The notes under the pieces: model-generated | What the model was told of the DNA's origin: nothing | Seen by the model: the letters and a program-made list of their open reading frames with translations, nothing else | The model's database searches: none | Program-made: the position numbers and the translations under genes | Source: HXMU1420-13 sp965228545 | Lineage (GTDB): Bacteria; Bacteroidota; Rhodothermia; Balneolales; Balneolaceae | Length of the DNA stretch: 64,000 bases | Assembly (NCBI GenBank): GCA_965228545.1 | Contig: OZ245822.1 | Span: 2,976,001 to 3,040,000 of the forward strand | Direction: 5' to 3' | Part shown: positions 16,571 to 25,015 of the stretch, piece after piece | How the letters are laid out: each line of letters opens with the position of its first letter | Numbering within the stretch: the stretch's first letter is position 1

Positions 16571-18814
16571 ATGAAATTTTCGAAACTTTTTAACGAACTC
16601 AAACGCCGCGATGTATTTCGGGTAGCCACTGCCTATGCCGTAACTTCATGGCTCATCATTCAGGTTATAGTTTCGGTGTTTCCTTACCTGGGTATCGATG
16701 ATTTCTGGATTACCACCATTATTGTATTGCTAATTATCGGGTTTCCAATTTCGTTTATCATCGGCTGGATTTATGAAATGACGCCCGATGGAATCCGCAA
16801 AACAGACGAAGTAGACGTTAGCGAAGAGTTTGAAGAACTCAGCGATCGAAAACTCAACCAGGTGATCATCGGGGTGTTGGCAACCGTAATTGTATTTATG
16901 GTGGTAGAGCGACTGTTTTTTGCCGAAGGTCGAATTATCGAGCGCGATACACTTCAGGTACAAACGGCTTCGGTAGCGGTTCTCCCTTTTGTAGATATGA
17001 GTGAAAATCAGGATCAGGAGTATTTTTCGGATGGTTTGTCTGAAGAATTATTAAATGTGCTGGCCAAAGTGGAAGGACTTAAAGTAGCAGGTCGGACCTC
17101 GTCTTTTCAATTTAAAGGGGATAATCAAGATTTACGGAAGATTGGTAGTGAACTTGGTGTTGATCATGTGTTGGAAGGTAGTGTTAGAAAGTTTGGAAAT
17201 CAGATTCGCATTACTGCTCAATTAATTAAAGCTGAAGATGGATTCCATATTTGGTCGGAAACCTATCAACGCGAATACTCTGCGAATGATTTGTTTCAAA
17301 TTCAGGACGAGATTTCATCGGAAGTTTTACAGGAATTAGAAGTTCGATTAATTCCTGAAAAAAGAGCGACTATCTCGCAAATGCTAACCTCGAATACAGC
17401 TGCCCTCGACGATTATTTGAAAGCCACTCAACTGTTATCAAACCGAAAAGCAATCGAAATAGAAGAATCCATTTTGTTGCTGGATAAAGTAATCCTTGAG
17501 GATGATCAATTTGCAGAAGCGTATGCACGCCGAGCCATAGCATATGATTTATTGGGAATGTATGGCAACATCAACCGAATAGAAAAGCTCGAGAAGATGC
17601 GATTAAACATTGATCGTGCTTTACTGATCGATCCTCAACTCGGTTTGGCTTACGCTGCTTTAGGGCTCTACCACACCCATCTGGATAATTTTGACGAAGC
17701 TCGCATAGCCCTTCAAAAAGCCCACGAATTGCTGCCCGGAAATCCTGAGGTAATGATTTGGTACTCGCAGGTAGCTGATAGCTGGTCGCTTTCCGAGCAG
17801 TTGATAAACCGAGCCTATGAGGCTGACCCCTTTAACGCTCTGGCTTTGGATGCTAAAGCCCGACTTCTTTATGATGAAGATGAATTTGAGGAAGCTGTAC
17901 GCTTGATGGAAGTAAACATTACAAGAAATCCAGAAAATTCGCTCGCATTAAGCTTAAAAGCAGAGTTCATGCGCGATCAGCCATTCGGAAAACTTGATGA
18001 AGCTTTTATATTGGCATATCAGGCGTATTTGTTGGAGCCCGGTAATATGACGCATAAGTTTAATCTGGCTGAGATGTCGTTTGATCTGGGGTTTTACTTT
18101 TTAGCTGAGCAAATGCGAAATGAATTAAGAGAGGATTTTTCAGAGAACTTTAGCCTTTTGGAGCTAAAATTCGATTATTTCTTATACACGCAACAGCATG
18201 ATAGTATGCGGGTAGTAATGCAGCAGGTGGTGGATTTTGAGGATACCGATCCTTCTGACTATGCACTATTTGAACCCTATATGTTTATGTATTTAAATGG
18301 AGGATGGTATGAGGAAGCCGAAAACTACCTAATCGATAATTTTCCTGACTTAGCTACCGCTGAACTAAACGAGTTTTATTATCTGGAGGATTTGGCGTTA
18401 GCAAGCGAGTTATTTCGCAAGTTAAACAAGCCCGAGCTTGCCCAGCCTTTGGCCGAAGCAGTATGCGAAGAAGCCGATAGCTATTTTAGTTTTGATGGGG
18501 ATATAAAGCGAGAGATTGTACAGGATTTAATGGATTATATGGACTGTACGTCTGTTCGAAAGGATAAAACAACCTTTTTAAAAATTTTGGAAGAGATTCA
18601 TTTCGAGAGAAAATCCAAGGCCAATCTATACACGTTCTTAGATGCGAATTCGGTATATGATTTTATTAAGCAAGATGCAGACTATCTTAAGTTAAGAGAC
18701 AGAATGGAGGCCGACATTGCTTCCATGCGTGAAAACGCTAAACGCTGGTTACAAGATAACGGGCACTGGAACAATGATTGGGAGATCACACTGGTCGATT
18801 ATTCCGGCAACTAA
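16571..18814 (+). CDS. Membrane-anchored FlgO/TolB-N-like domain protein with TPR repeats
   Basis: The 747 residues share the plan of the upstream gene. FNELKRRDVFRVATAYAVTS leads into membrane helices, including WITTIIVLLIIGFPISFIIG and VIIGVLATVIVFMVVERLFF. Then comes a FlgO-like domain (SVAVLPFVDMSENQDQEYFS, GLSEELLNVL, DHVLEGSVRK, IRITAQLIKAEDGFHIWSE) and a long TPR region (LAYAALGLYHTHLDNFDEAR, ALQKAHELLPGNPEVM, FEEAVRLMEVNITRNPENSL). FlgO and TolB-N folds are protein-binding modules; the role here is unknown. It is probably co-transcribed with the upstream paralogue. It overlaps the convergent MFS gene by 4 bp. Confidence 0.8.
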   Translation: MKFSKLFNELKRRDVFRVATAYAVTSWLIIQVIVSVFPYLGIDDFWITTIIVLLIIGFPISFIIGWIYEMTPDGIRKTDEVDVSEEFEELSDRKLNQVIIGVLATVIVFMVVERLFFAEGRIIERDTLQVQTASVAVLPFVDMSENQDQEYFSDGLSEELLNVLAKVEGLKVAGRTSSFQFKGDNQDLRKIGSELGVDHVLEGSVRKFGNQIRITAQLIKAEDGFHIWSETYQREYSANDLFQIQDEISSEVLQELEVRLIPEKRATISQMLTSNTAALDDYLKATQLLSNRKAIEIEESILLLDKVILEDDQFAEAYARRAIAYDLLGMYGNINRIEKLEKMRLNIDRALLIDPQLGLAYAALGLYHTHLDNFDEARIALQKAHELLPGNPEVMIWYSQVADSWSLSEQLINRAYEADPFNALALDAKARLLYDEDEFEEAVRLMEVNITRNPENSLALSLKAEFMRDQPFGKLDEAFILAYQAYLLEPGNMTHKFNLAEMSFDLGFYFLAEQMRNELREDFSENFSLLELKFDYFLYTQQHDSMRVVMQQVVDFEDTDPSDYALFEPYMFMYLNGGWYEEAENYLIDNFPDLATAELNEFYYLEDLALASELFRKLNKPELAQPLAEAVCEEADSYFSFDGDIKREIVQDLMDYMDCTSVRKDKTTFLKILEEIHFERKSKANLYTFLDANSVYDFIKQDADYLKLRDRMEADIASMRENAKRWLQDNGHWNNDWEITLVDYSGN

Positions 18815-19992
18815 TCAGATTCAGGAGAAAACTTCAGCGTTGACCATATCCCAAACACAGGCCCGATTAATATGATCCAAAACACATACGGATTTTCTGT
18901 GGCCGACCATATCAAATTCACAAGCTGAATACTTACAATAGTAATGGAAAAGCCAAAACAATTAACGATGGTAAGACCAGTACCAATATATTCTGCATAG
19001 GCTGATTGGGAAACCATGGTAGAAAACTGCGGACTGTCAGGGATTACGAATATTCCCCAAAGTATCATAATCAGTAGAAATGGAATAATTGGTGCTGAAA
19101 AACTAAATGGGATGAGAAAACAACATAGCCCCGAGCCCATCAATGAAAACAAAGCCACGCCTTTACTCCCCTTACTAATTGATAAGTATCCACCAATTAC
19201 GCAGCTTATTCCGCCAATCCCGATAATTATAAACGACCATATCGGAATATTTAGATGGGTGTAAGAATTATTTACCAAATAGTAAGTAAGTAATACCGGA
19301 ACAAAAGTCCAGAAAGTATAGAGCTCCCACATGTGTCCGAAATATCCGAAAGCAGCAGAGCGGAAGTTTCGGATTTTAAACAACTCAATCAGAGCTTTAA
19401 CATTGAAAGAGAAGCCTTTGCCGGGTGTTCGATGAGGTCCATCGATAATGGTGAAATACAACACTAAGCCACCAAGAGCGGCAAAAACCGAAGTGCCGAT
19501 AATTACGAATCGCCAGGGTAGGTTTCCTCCCAACGCTTTTAACAAATGTGGAAAGGCTGTTCCTACCACCAAAGCCCCAACTAGATAACCTAATGCTTTT
19601 CCGAGTCCGCCTTTGTGCCAGTCGGAGGCAATTTTCATCCCAACCGGATAGATGCCCGCAAGAAAGAAACCGGTGGCCACACGGCTTAGCATCACTTCGG
19701 TAAAGTTGGAACTCCAAATGGTAGTGAGATTGAAGGCCGCTCCGGCAAGCGAACAAATCAAAAATACTTTTACCGGCGAAAAGCGATCAGCAATATTCAG
19801 CAGAGCAAAAACTAATGTGCCAATGATAAAGCCCGATTGAATAGCCATGGCGATGAAGCCGATGAACATGTCAAGCAATCCCAACTCAGCGATGAGTTCA
19901 TTCACTACTGCATTTCCCGCAAACCAAAGCGAGGTGCCGGCAAACTGGGCAAACACAATAACGGGAAGTACATGTTTAGGGATATTTTGCAT
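18811..19992 (-). CDS. MFS transporter
   Basis: This is a twelve-helix major-facilitator protein of about 393 residues when started at the ATG at 19992 (MQNIPKHVLPVIVFAQFAGT). The in-frame TTG at 20040 would add an unlikely basic leader. Helix-rich segments include FIAMAIQSGFIIGTLVFAL, LSRVATGFFLAGIYPVGMKI (the motif A/B region of MFS) and the second half SFIIIGIGGISCVIGGYL. The subfamily looks like CynX/NarK-type permeases, but the substrate is not clear. Convergent overlap of 4 bp with the FlgO/TPR gene means their 3' ends meet. Confidence 0.85.
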   Translation of the reverse strand: MQNIPKHVLPVIVFAQFAGTSLWFAGNAVVNELIAELGLLDMFIGFIAMAIQSGFIIGTLVFALLNIADRFSPVKVFLICSLAGAAFNLTTIWSSNFTEVMLSRVATGFFLAGIYPVGMKIASDWHKGGLGKALGYLVGALVVGTAFPHLLKALGGNLPWRFVIIGTSVFAALGGLVLYFTIIDGPHRTPGKGFSFNVKALIELFKIRNFRSAAFGYFGHMWELYTFWTFVPVLLTYYLVNNSYTHLNIPIWSFIIIGIGGISCVIGGYLSISKGSKGVALFSLMGSGLCCFLIPFSFSAPIIPFLLIMILWGIFVIPDSPQFSTMVSQSAYAEYIGTGLTIVNCFGFSITIVSIQLVNLIWSATENPYVFWIILIGPVFGIWSTLKFSPESD

Positions 19993-20074
19993 GCGCCAAA
20001 GAAACAAAACTATCCGAAGAATTCCCCGTAGGTTGATCAAGTATTTTGCTTATTTAGAAGGGAAACTTATACAA

Positions 20075-20194
20075 ATGGATACCTTTACGATAGTAACAGT
20101 AATCACAATAATCCTATTTGCAAGATTGGGGATTAGGTTGTTATTTGGCTGGAACAATGCAAAAAAGAATAACGGGGATGAGGAAGGGGTATGA
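20075..20194 (+). CDS. Possible 39-residue single-span membrane protein
   Basis: A short frame from ATG 20075 gives one hydrophobic helix, TFTIVTVITIILFARLGIRL, followed by a charged tail (NNAKKNNGDEEGV). The gap between the divergent MFS gene and the GxxExxY gene otherwise holds no gene. There is no family recognition and no second copy to support it. Real small membrane proteins of this size exist, but chance cannot be excluded. Confidence 0.3.
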   Translation: MDTFTIVTVITIILFARLGIRLLFGWNNAKKNNGDEEGV

Positions 20195-20196
20195 AT

Positions 20197-20675
20197 TCTC
20201 AAGCTATCAATAAGTGGGATCACTGATAAAACGGATGATGGGATGAACACGGATTTAAAACATAGTGAATTGACTAAACAAATTATTGGTGCTTCATTTG
20301 AGGTACACAATTTTTTAGGTAATGGGTTCCAGGAAGTGATTTATCAAAGAGCTTTAGCCATTGAATTTGAAAAAGCAGGGCTATCGTTTGAAAGAGAAAT
20401 AGAACAACAAATATTCTATAAAGACGGTGAATATCCAATAGGCACAAGAAGAGCAGATTTTGTAGTTGATCAAAAAGTTATGGTCGAAATCAAGGCAGTT
20501 TCAGAGCTCAATGATGTACACTTAGCTCAAGCATTGAATTATTTGAAGGCTTATCGACTAGAGATTGGGTTGCTAATTAATTTTGGTGCTAAAAGTGTGG
20601 AATATAAACGACTGATTTTGACTAACTCATAATCCGTGAAATCCAATAATCCATTAAATCCGCGATTCTAACGTT
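20197..20675. repeat. Repeat ends flanking the GxxExxY gene
   Basis: Left of the gene is a tract with ACTGATAAAACGGATGATGG, running into GAACACGGATTT at the start of the coding region. Right of it is AATCCGTGAAATCC, then ATTAAATCCGCGATTCTAAC. The right tract recurs as ATCCGCGAAATC...AATCCG just before the DUF6090 gene at 22291 and ATTCGCGAAATC...CCGTTAAATCTGCGATTC before the one at 23914. The segment 22176-22290 carries both kinds of end (CACGGATTACACCGATAG and CCGCGAAATC) with no gene inside. The tract boundaries are approximate. Confidence 0.5.
20243..20632 (+). CDS. GxxExxY protein (PDDEXK_3 nuclease-fold family)
   Basis: The 129 residues carry the signature GxxExxY as GFQEVIY in VHNFLGNGFQEVIYQRAL. 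The PDDEXK-like core follows: RRADFVVDQKVMVEIKA provides D...ExK residues, and LAQALNYLKAYRLEIGLLIN is the usual helix and strand. The family is small, widespread, often surrounded by repeats and of unknown function; its fold suggests nuclease activity. It lies at the head of the DUF6090 array and is flanked by repeat tracts that recur inside the array. It could be a mobile or recombination-linked factor; that is inference. Confidence 0.88.
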   Translation: MNTDLKHSELTKQIIGASFEVHNFLGNGFQEVIYQRALAIEFEKAGLSFEREIEQQIFYKDGEYPIGTRRADFVVDQKVMVEIKAVSELNDVHLAQALNYLKAYRLEIGLLINFGAKSVEYKRLILTNS

Positions 20676-21413
20676 ATGCTCCGATTCTTCCGACAAATCC
20701 GCCAAAAACTACTCGAAAATGGAAATCTCCGCAAATACTTCTGGTATGCCTTGGGGGAAATATTACTTGTTGTGATAGGGATCTTGATCGCGCTGCAAAT
20801 CAATAATTGGAATCAAAGTCGAATTGAGAATAATGAGTTAGTTGCTTCGCTTAATAGCATTGCAAAAAATATGGAACAGGATATTGCTGCTGCTCAGAAA
20901 ATGATTGCAGTTAAAGACTCAGCCAGAATTTTGGCGGCAGAGTATATTAGTATTATGAAGGTTGAAGAGATTAATCCTGAACGCTTTTTTGATATGATGT
21001 CCGCAATTTTTGTTGAGGATTATATCAATATTAACGACAGTGGATATGAAGCATTAAAAAATTCCGGCTTATTAGGTAAACTCAGGGATACAGAATTTGA
21101 GCAGTTACTGTTTGAGTATTACGATGTGGTGCAGGAAGCTAGAGATCAGGAAGTGAGCACAAATGAATTCATTGAGGCAATGGAAGCAGCAGCCGGCGCC
21201 AAAGGCACTTTTATCCCCCTTTTTGATATGTACTTTAGTGAAAAAGAGCTAACAATTGAACAAATAAATACTGCATTCCAAAACGTATTAAATGATCCAG
21301 CTGTTGCTGCAGCAGCTGGACGGGTATCTATTCGCACCAATTTAATTGTACAGTATGAAGCGCTGATTTCGGCGGGTACCCACTTTATAGATCTAGTTTC
21401 GGAGTTGGAATAA
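20676..21413 (+). CDS. DUF6090 family protein, array copy 1
   Basis: The 245-residue protein begins with the array's common segment: MLRFFRQIRQKLLENG, then NLRKYFWYALGEILLV and VIGILIALQINNWN. This is a basic amphipathic leader plus one membrane helix. By the positive-inside rule the ~200-residue C-terminal domain faces the periplasm. That domain is helical and acidic and carries the array's central motif GYEALKNSGLLGKLRDTEF. Function is unknown. It ends TAATG, overlapping the next gene by one base, so copies 1 and 2 are translationally coupled. The upstream tract ends GCGATTCTAAC, as at copy 5. Confidence 0.85.
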   Translation: MLRFFRQIRQKLLENGNLRKYFWYALGEILLVVIGILIALQINNWNQSRIENNELVASLNSIAKNMEQDIAAAQKMIAVKDSARILAAEYISIMKVEEINPERFFDMMSAIFVEDYININDSGYEALKNSGLLGKLRDTEFEQLLFEYYDVVQEARDQEVSTNEFIEAMEAAAGAKGTFIPLFDMYFSEKELTIEQINTAFQNVLNDPAVAAAAGRVSIRTNLIVQYEALISAGTHFIDLVSELE

Positions 21414-22144
21414 TGCTGTACTTCTTACGCCAAATCCGCCAAAAACTCCTCGAAAACGGTAACCTTCGCAAATACTTCTGGTACGCGCTTGGGGAGATTC
21501 TTTTAGTGATGATCGGGATTCTATTAGCCTTGCATGTGAACAATTGGAATGAAACAAGAAAAGCTGAAATAGCAGTTAATGAAGCGTTGGTAGAAGTAAG
21601 GCAAAATATGGTACAGGATTTATCAAATATAGAAGCAGCCAATAGCTTTAATTCAATTGTGATTAGTGATTTGATAAGACTAACTGAAGATGCAGAAGAT
21701 ATTCCCGATGATTCACTAAACTTTTACATCGACAGACTCCATCGGGCCTCTGCGTATAACCCAATCACCTTCGGTTTTGATCAATTGGAGCAACTAACTA
21801 TTCCAGCCACAGTGCCAGACTCCTTAATACGAACACTTACAGACTACTATACAGAATTCGTAGGAGACGGTGTCAATAACATAGCATTTCGCGATCTTTC
21901 TATTTACAACATTAATAAGTATCGGGATTATATGATTGAGCAAGGCTTTCCTGTATCCACGTTCAATAATATTGAAAGTGCCAACCCCTCCAATTTGAGG
22001 AAAATTATTTCGGATATGGAGTTTAAAGGTATTGCCCGTAGTACTATCAACAGTAGAAATGTACAAAGCCTTGGGTTCAGTGGTGCAAGTGAAATGATTC
22101 AGCAATGTATCAATCAGATTGATGCTTACCTTATTTCCCAATAA
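21413..22144 (+). CDS. DUF6090 family protein, array copy 2
   Basis: The 243-residue protein starts MLYFLRQIRQKLLENG and continues with the same anchor helix (LGEILLVMIGILLALHVNNW). The C-terminal domain is divergent from copy 1. It retains a recognisable version of the central motif (FGFDQLEQLTIPATVPDSLI), in which the usual Ser/Thr-Gly is lost, and the later DYYTEFV region. The gene is coupled to copy 1 by a one-base overlap. It is itself followed, again by TAATG, by a truncated copy of only eleven codons at 22144-22176. Confidence 0.84.
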   Translation: MLYFLRQIRQKLLENGNLRKYFWYALGEILLVMIGILLALHVNNWNETRKAEIAVNEALVEVRQNMVQDLSNIEAANSFNSIVISDLIRLTEDAEDIPDDSLNFYIDRLHRASAYNPITFGFDQLEQLTIPATVPDSLIRTLTDYYTEFVGDGVNNIAFRDLSIYNINKYRDYMIEQGFPVSTFNNIESANPSNLRKIISDMEFKGIARSTINSRNVQSLGFSGASEMIQQCINQIDAYLISQ

Positions 22145-22176
22145 TGCTACGATTCTTGCGAAAATACAATGTTTGA
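22144..22176 (+). pseudogene. Truncated DUF6090 start (array remnant)
   Basis: An ATG overlapping the stop of copy 2 reads MLRFLRKYNV then TGA. The first eight residues match the conserved start of the other array members. The match breaks where a repeat tract beginning GAAACACGGATTACACC takes over. I read this as the 5' stump of a former gene whose body was lost when the repeat entered or recombined. It has the same coupled position as an intact copy. Confidence 0.65.
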
Positions 22177-22290
22177 AACACGGATTACACCGATAGATGG
22201 ATTAACACCGATTTTTCGATTAACGTGGATTAAACTAATATGTGCTACATCCGCGAAATCATTTAATCCGTTTAATCAACGATTCAAACT
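22176..22290. repeat. Repeat tract inside DUF6090 array (GxxExxY-type ends)
   Basis: The segment holds several CGGATTA/CGATTAA words (CACGGATTACACCGATAG, GATTAACACCGATTTTTCG) and ends CCGCGAAATCATTTAATCCG plus AACGATTCAAAC just before the next ATG. Both ends resemble tracts found left and right of the GxxExxY gene at 20243. It could be a deletion derivative of the same unit without the gene. It contains no coding frame of note. Confidence 0.5.
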
Positions 22291-23070
22291 ATGTTGAGAT
22301 TCTTCCGAAATATCCGCCAAAAACTCCTCGAAAACGGGAATCTACGTAAATACTTTTGGTATGCGCTAGGCGAAATCCTACTGGTTGTGATTGGAATTCT
22401 GATTGCTCTTCAAATCAACAACTGGAACGAAGAACGTAAAATGAGGGAAAGGGAGAGTTTTTACCTGAAAGAACTAAAGGTGGATTTTGAAAGAAATAGA
22501 ATGGAAGCTAAGCGCTTAGTTCAGTTTTCCAAAAATCAGGTTGCCAATATAAATCTACTACTTGATTCAATGAACAATCCGGATCAGGTCACGGATCATA
22601 CCCTTTGGTTTACTGCACTCAATCATGCTTGGTTTCTACCTCATCCTGTGTTTGTAGACAATGCCTGGACGCAACTTCAATCAACAGGAAACTTAACACT
22701 GATAAAAAATGATACGCTAATCAGGGAAATTGGAGATTTTTATCAAAATGTAGAGTCCATGAATAAGTTGGAAGACGAGTGGTCAGCTTTTCATTTAATT
22801 TATCGTTCAAAAGTAAATGAATTAATAGAAATCGATTTAAGAGATACCATCATGGAAAGTATGTCAGACTCCGGTGTAAATGGGCTAGAGGATAGTCCGG
22901 ATAGCCGGCTTTATATCATCAAAATGAAAGAGATTGAAGGAATCAGAGGTGCTTTATCAGATATTGAAATTAATCGAGGTGGTTCTGTTGTCGGTTACGA
23001 ACTCCTTCAGGATAAGTCTTTGCTGATTATTGAGCGTATTGAAGAAGAATTAAAACGATTGGATCCATAA
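22291..23070 (+). CDS. DUF6090 family protein, array copy 3
   Basis: The 259-residue protein starts with MLRFFRNIRQKLLENG and the usual anchor (LGEILLVVIGILIALQINNW). The C-terminal domain is distinct. It has a charged helix (SFYLKELKVDFERNRMEAKR), a tryptophan-containing stretch (HTLWFTALNHAWFLPHP), and the central motif WTQLQSTGNLTLIKNDTLI followed by EIGDFYQN. It probably sits in the inner membrane with the larger domain outside. It is separated from copy 4 by only three bases, so the two likely share an mRNA. Confidence 0.85.
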   Translation: MLRFFRNIRQKLLENGNLRKYFWYALGEILLVVIGILIALQINNWNEERKMRERESFYLKELKVDFERNRMEAKRLVQFSKNQVANINLLLDSMNNPDQVTDHTLWFTALNHAWFLPHPVFVDNAWTQLQSTGNLTLIKNDTLIREIGDFYQNVESMNKLEDEWSAFHLIYRSKVNELIEIDLRDTIMESMSDSGVNGLEDSPDSRLYIIKMKEIEGIRGALSDIEINRGGSVVGYELLQDKSLLIIERIEEELKRLDP

Positions 23071-23073
23071 CTC

Positions 23074-23808
23074 ATGCTTAGATTCTTCCGCAATATCCGC
23101 CAAAAACTCCTCGAAAATGGGAATCTCCGAAAATACTTTTGGTATGCGATAGGGGAAATATTCTTAGTTGTGATTGGGATCCTGATCGCTCTGCAGATCA
23201 ATAATTGGAATGAGGAAAAGAAAAATCAGCAGATTTCACTTGAATACCATAATCGCATGATCAGCGATCTCGATCAAATGTCAGATTTCATTACTTCAGA
23301 GCTCGAGCGTTCAGAGCGGATACATAACGATCTAATCTCCTCGGTACGAATCTTGGAAAATAGAAAATTCAATGATTCAACAAAGACCATCCTAGATGAC
23401 GCATTATGCTGTTACTTTCAGCTCAGTATTTTATCCTTCAATATAAGTAGTTATGACGAAATGAAGAGTACCGGAAAACTGAATCTGGTTTATGATATTG
23501 AATTACGCCAACAACTAAACAATTACGAGAAAGTAGCCTACACATCGGAGGAAGTCATAAGACGACTTTCAGAGAATTTAAATGAGAGTAAGCCCTTTAT
23601 AATTCCTCATGTCAGATTTTATGCAGGTAGTGAAAACCCTGCTATTTCGTATAACGTACAAGAGGTTGCGGAAGACCCGGTTTTTATTAACTACCTATCT
23701 GATTTTGCGAGCATTTGGTACACAAGCATATACTTTCAAAATGAAATGTTGAAAAGGATGCAGCATATGAAAGCAGAACTAGAGGCAAAATTAAAAAATG
23801 AGTGGTGA
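23074..23808 (+). CDS. DUF6090 family protein, array copy 4
   Basis: The 244-residue protein has the same start and anchor (YAIGEIFLVVIGILIALQIN). The C-terminal domain contains SLEYHNRMISDLDQMSDFI, two adjacent cysteines (DDALCCYFQLSI) and the central motif YDEMKSTGKLNLVYDIELRQ. Only three bases follow copy 3. It is followed by a second truncated array member at 23813. Function is unknown, as for the rest of the family. Confidence 0.85.
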   Translation: MLRFFRNIRQKLLENGNLRKYFWYAIGEIFLVVIGILIALQINNWNEEKKNQQISLEYHNRMISDLDQMSDFITSELERSERIHNDLISSVRILENRKFNDSTKTILDDALCCYFQLSILSFNISSYDEMKSTGKLNLVYDIELRQQLNNYEKVAYTSEEVIRRLSENLNESKPFIIPHVRFYAGSENPAISYNVQEVAEDPVFINYLSDFASIWYTSIYFQNEMLKRMQHMKAELEAKLKNEW

Positions 23809-23812
23809 ATCG

Positions 23813-23911
23813 ATGGGTAGAATTTTCCGCCAAATAAAGTTTGAACTAATGCTCGAAGTGACAAACTCTGTATTCGCGAAATCCCTTAATCCGTTAAATC
23901 TGCGATTCTAA
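23813..23911 (+). pseudogene. Truncated DUF6090 start fused to repeat sequence
   Basis: An ATG five bases after copy 4 reads MGRIFRQIKFELM, close to the first dozen residues of the family (compare MLRFFRQIRQKLL). It then runs through LEVTNSVFAKSLNPLNLRF and stops. That second part is only the translation of the repeat tract (TTCGCGAAATC...CCGTTAAATC) that precedes the next intact copy. I read it as a gene stump joined to a repeat, like the one at 22144. Confidence 0.6.
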
Positions 23912-23913
23912 CC

Positions 23914-24984
23914 ATGTTAAGATTCTTCCGCCAAATCCGCCAAAAGCTCCTCGAAAATGGAAATCTGCGTAAGTATTTCTGGTATGCATTGGGTGAGATA
24001 TTTCTTGTGATGATTGGGATTCTGTTGGCATTACAAATAAATAACTGGAACGAAGAACGCAAGCAGGAAGAGGAGGCAATAAGAGTTCTTTCGGACTTTG
24101 CGAACACAATTGAAAGTAATGTGATAAGTGATCCGGCATTCCACCTGATGCCAAATATTCAATTAGACTCTGTTCACTATTACATATTCAATAAAAGCCT
24201 GAAACCGGATATCCTCGATAATTCACGGCAAATCGACCCACGAGATCTAATTATTGACCCCATGTTTACAAATGATTTTTCAGGATGGTTCTACAACGAA
24301 AATATAAAGACCATCTTAGAAAATGAGCGGCAGTTCCCTGAATCGTTGGATCGCTTTGTTTTTTATGTACGGCGATTAAATGCTGCATTTGAAACGATGA
24401 AGTCTTTCAATAACGAACTGCAGACCAGTCAAAGGGAAAACCAACGCTACCTAAGAACCAAAGAATGGATGTACAAAACAGATGAAGAAAGTTTCAAAAA
24501 ACGTATCGCTTTCTATCATACCGACACGCAGTTCAGAAATCATTTGCGCAGTTTTCAGGAATTGAATGAGGGGCTACTTCAACAATTTGAGGTGTTCGAA
24601 AAATATCAGATGTTTACATGGATCGAATATCAGAACAAAATTGAAGAAAAGAACCTGACTGCGATTTTCGAACAGATTGAAAAAGCGGGATATAAAAGAG
24701 CCGAAGAAACGCCTTGTAGTGAAGAATTTGAAAAAACACTTGAAGAAGGTTACGGTACCTTTTATATGTGGTATCCGGTATTTAATAATACCTCAGAGCC
24801 TATAGAAATCTATCATCGAAATCCAGTCACCAATGAAAACTATGTATTTGCTACCGTTGAACCAGGTGAGTATTCTGGATCAGCTACAAGCAGAGACTTT
24901 CCATTCCTGCAAGTAGGCACTAATAATACCTGCGAGCGAGAGTATGAGGTAAGCTGGGACAAAGTGGTTATAATCAATCCATGA
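23914..24984 (+). CDS. DUF6090 family protein with extra C-terminal domain, array copy 5
   Basis: This is the longest member at 356 residues. The N-terminus is conserved (MLRFFRQIRQKLLENG, LGEIFLVMIGILLALQINNW). The middle part is helical (SGWFYNENIKTILENERQFP, RFVFYVRRLNAAFETMK) and lacks a clear central StGxL motif. Residues 282-356 form an extra beta-rich piece: YPVFNNTSEPIEIYHRNPV, YVFATVEPGEYSGSA and SRDFPFLQVG. Its pattern (N-T near the start, PG turn, hydrophobic FL) is reminiscent of the VHL beta-domain; that is a weak inference. It is preceded by the truncated stump and repeat. Confidence 0.83.
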   Translation: MLRFFRQIRQKLLENGNLRKYFWYALGEIFLVMIGILLALQINNWNEERKQEEEAIRVLSDFANTIESNVISDPAFHLMPNIQLDSVHYYIFNKSLKPDILDNSRQIDPRDLIIDPMFTNDFSGWFYNENIKTILENERQFPESLDRFVFYVRRLNAAFETMKSFNNELQTSQRENQRYLRTKEWMYKTDEESFKKRIAFYHTDTQFRNHLRSFQELNEGLLQQFEVFEKYQMFTWIEYQNKIEEKNLTAIFEQIEKAGYKRAEETPCSEEFEKTLEEGYGTFYMWYPVFNNTSEPIEIYHRNPVTNENYVFATVEPGEYSGSATSRDFPFLQVGTNNTCEREYEVSWDKVVIINP

Positions 24985-25015
24985 ATTTTTTTAATTCCAA
25001 ACATCCATTTATTCT

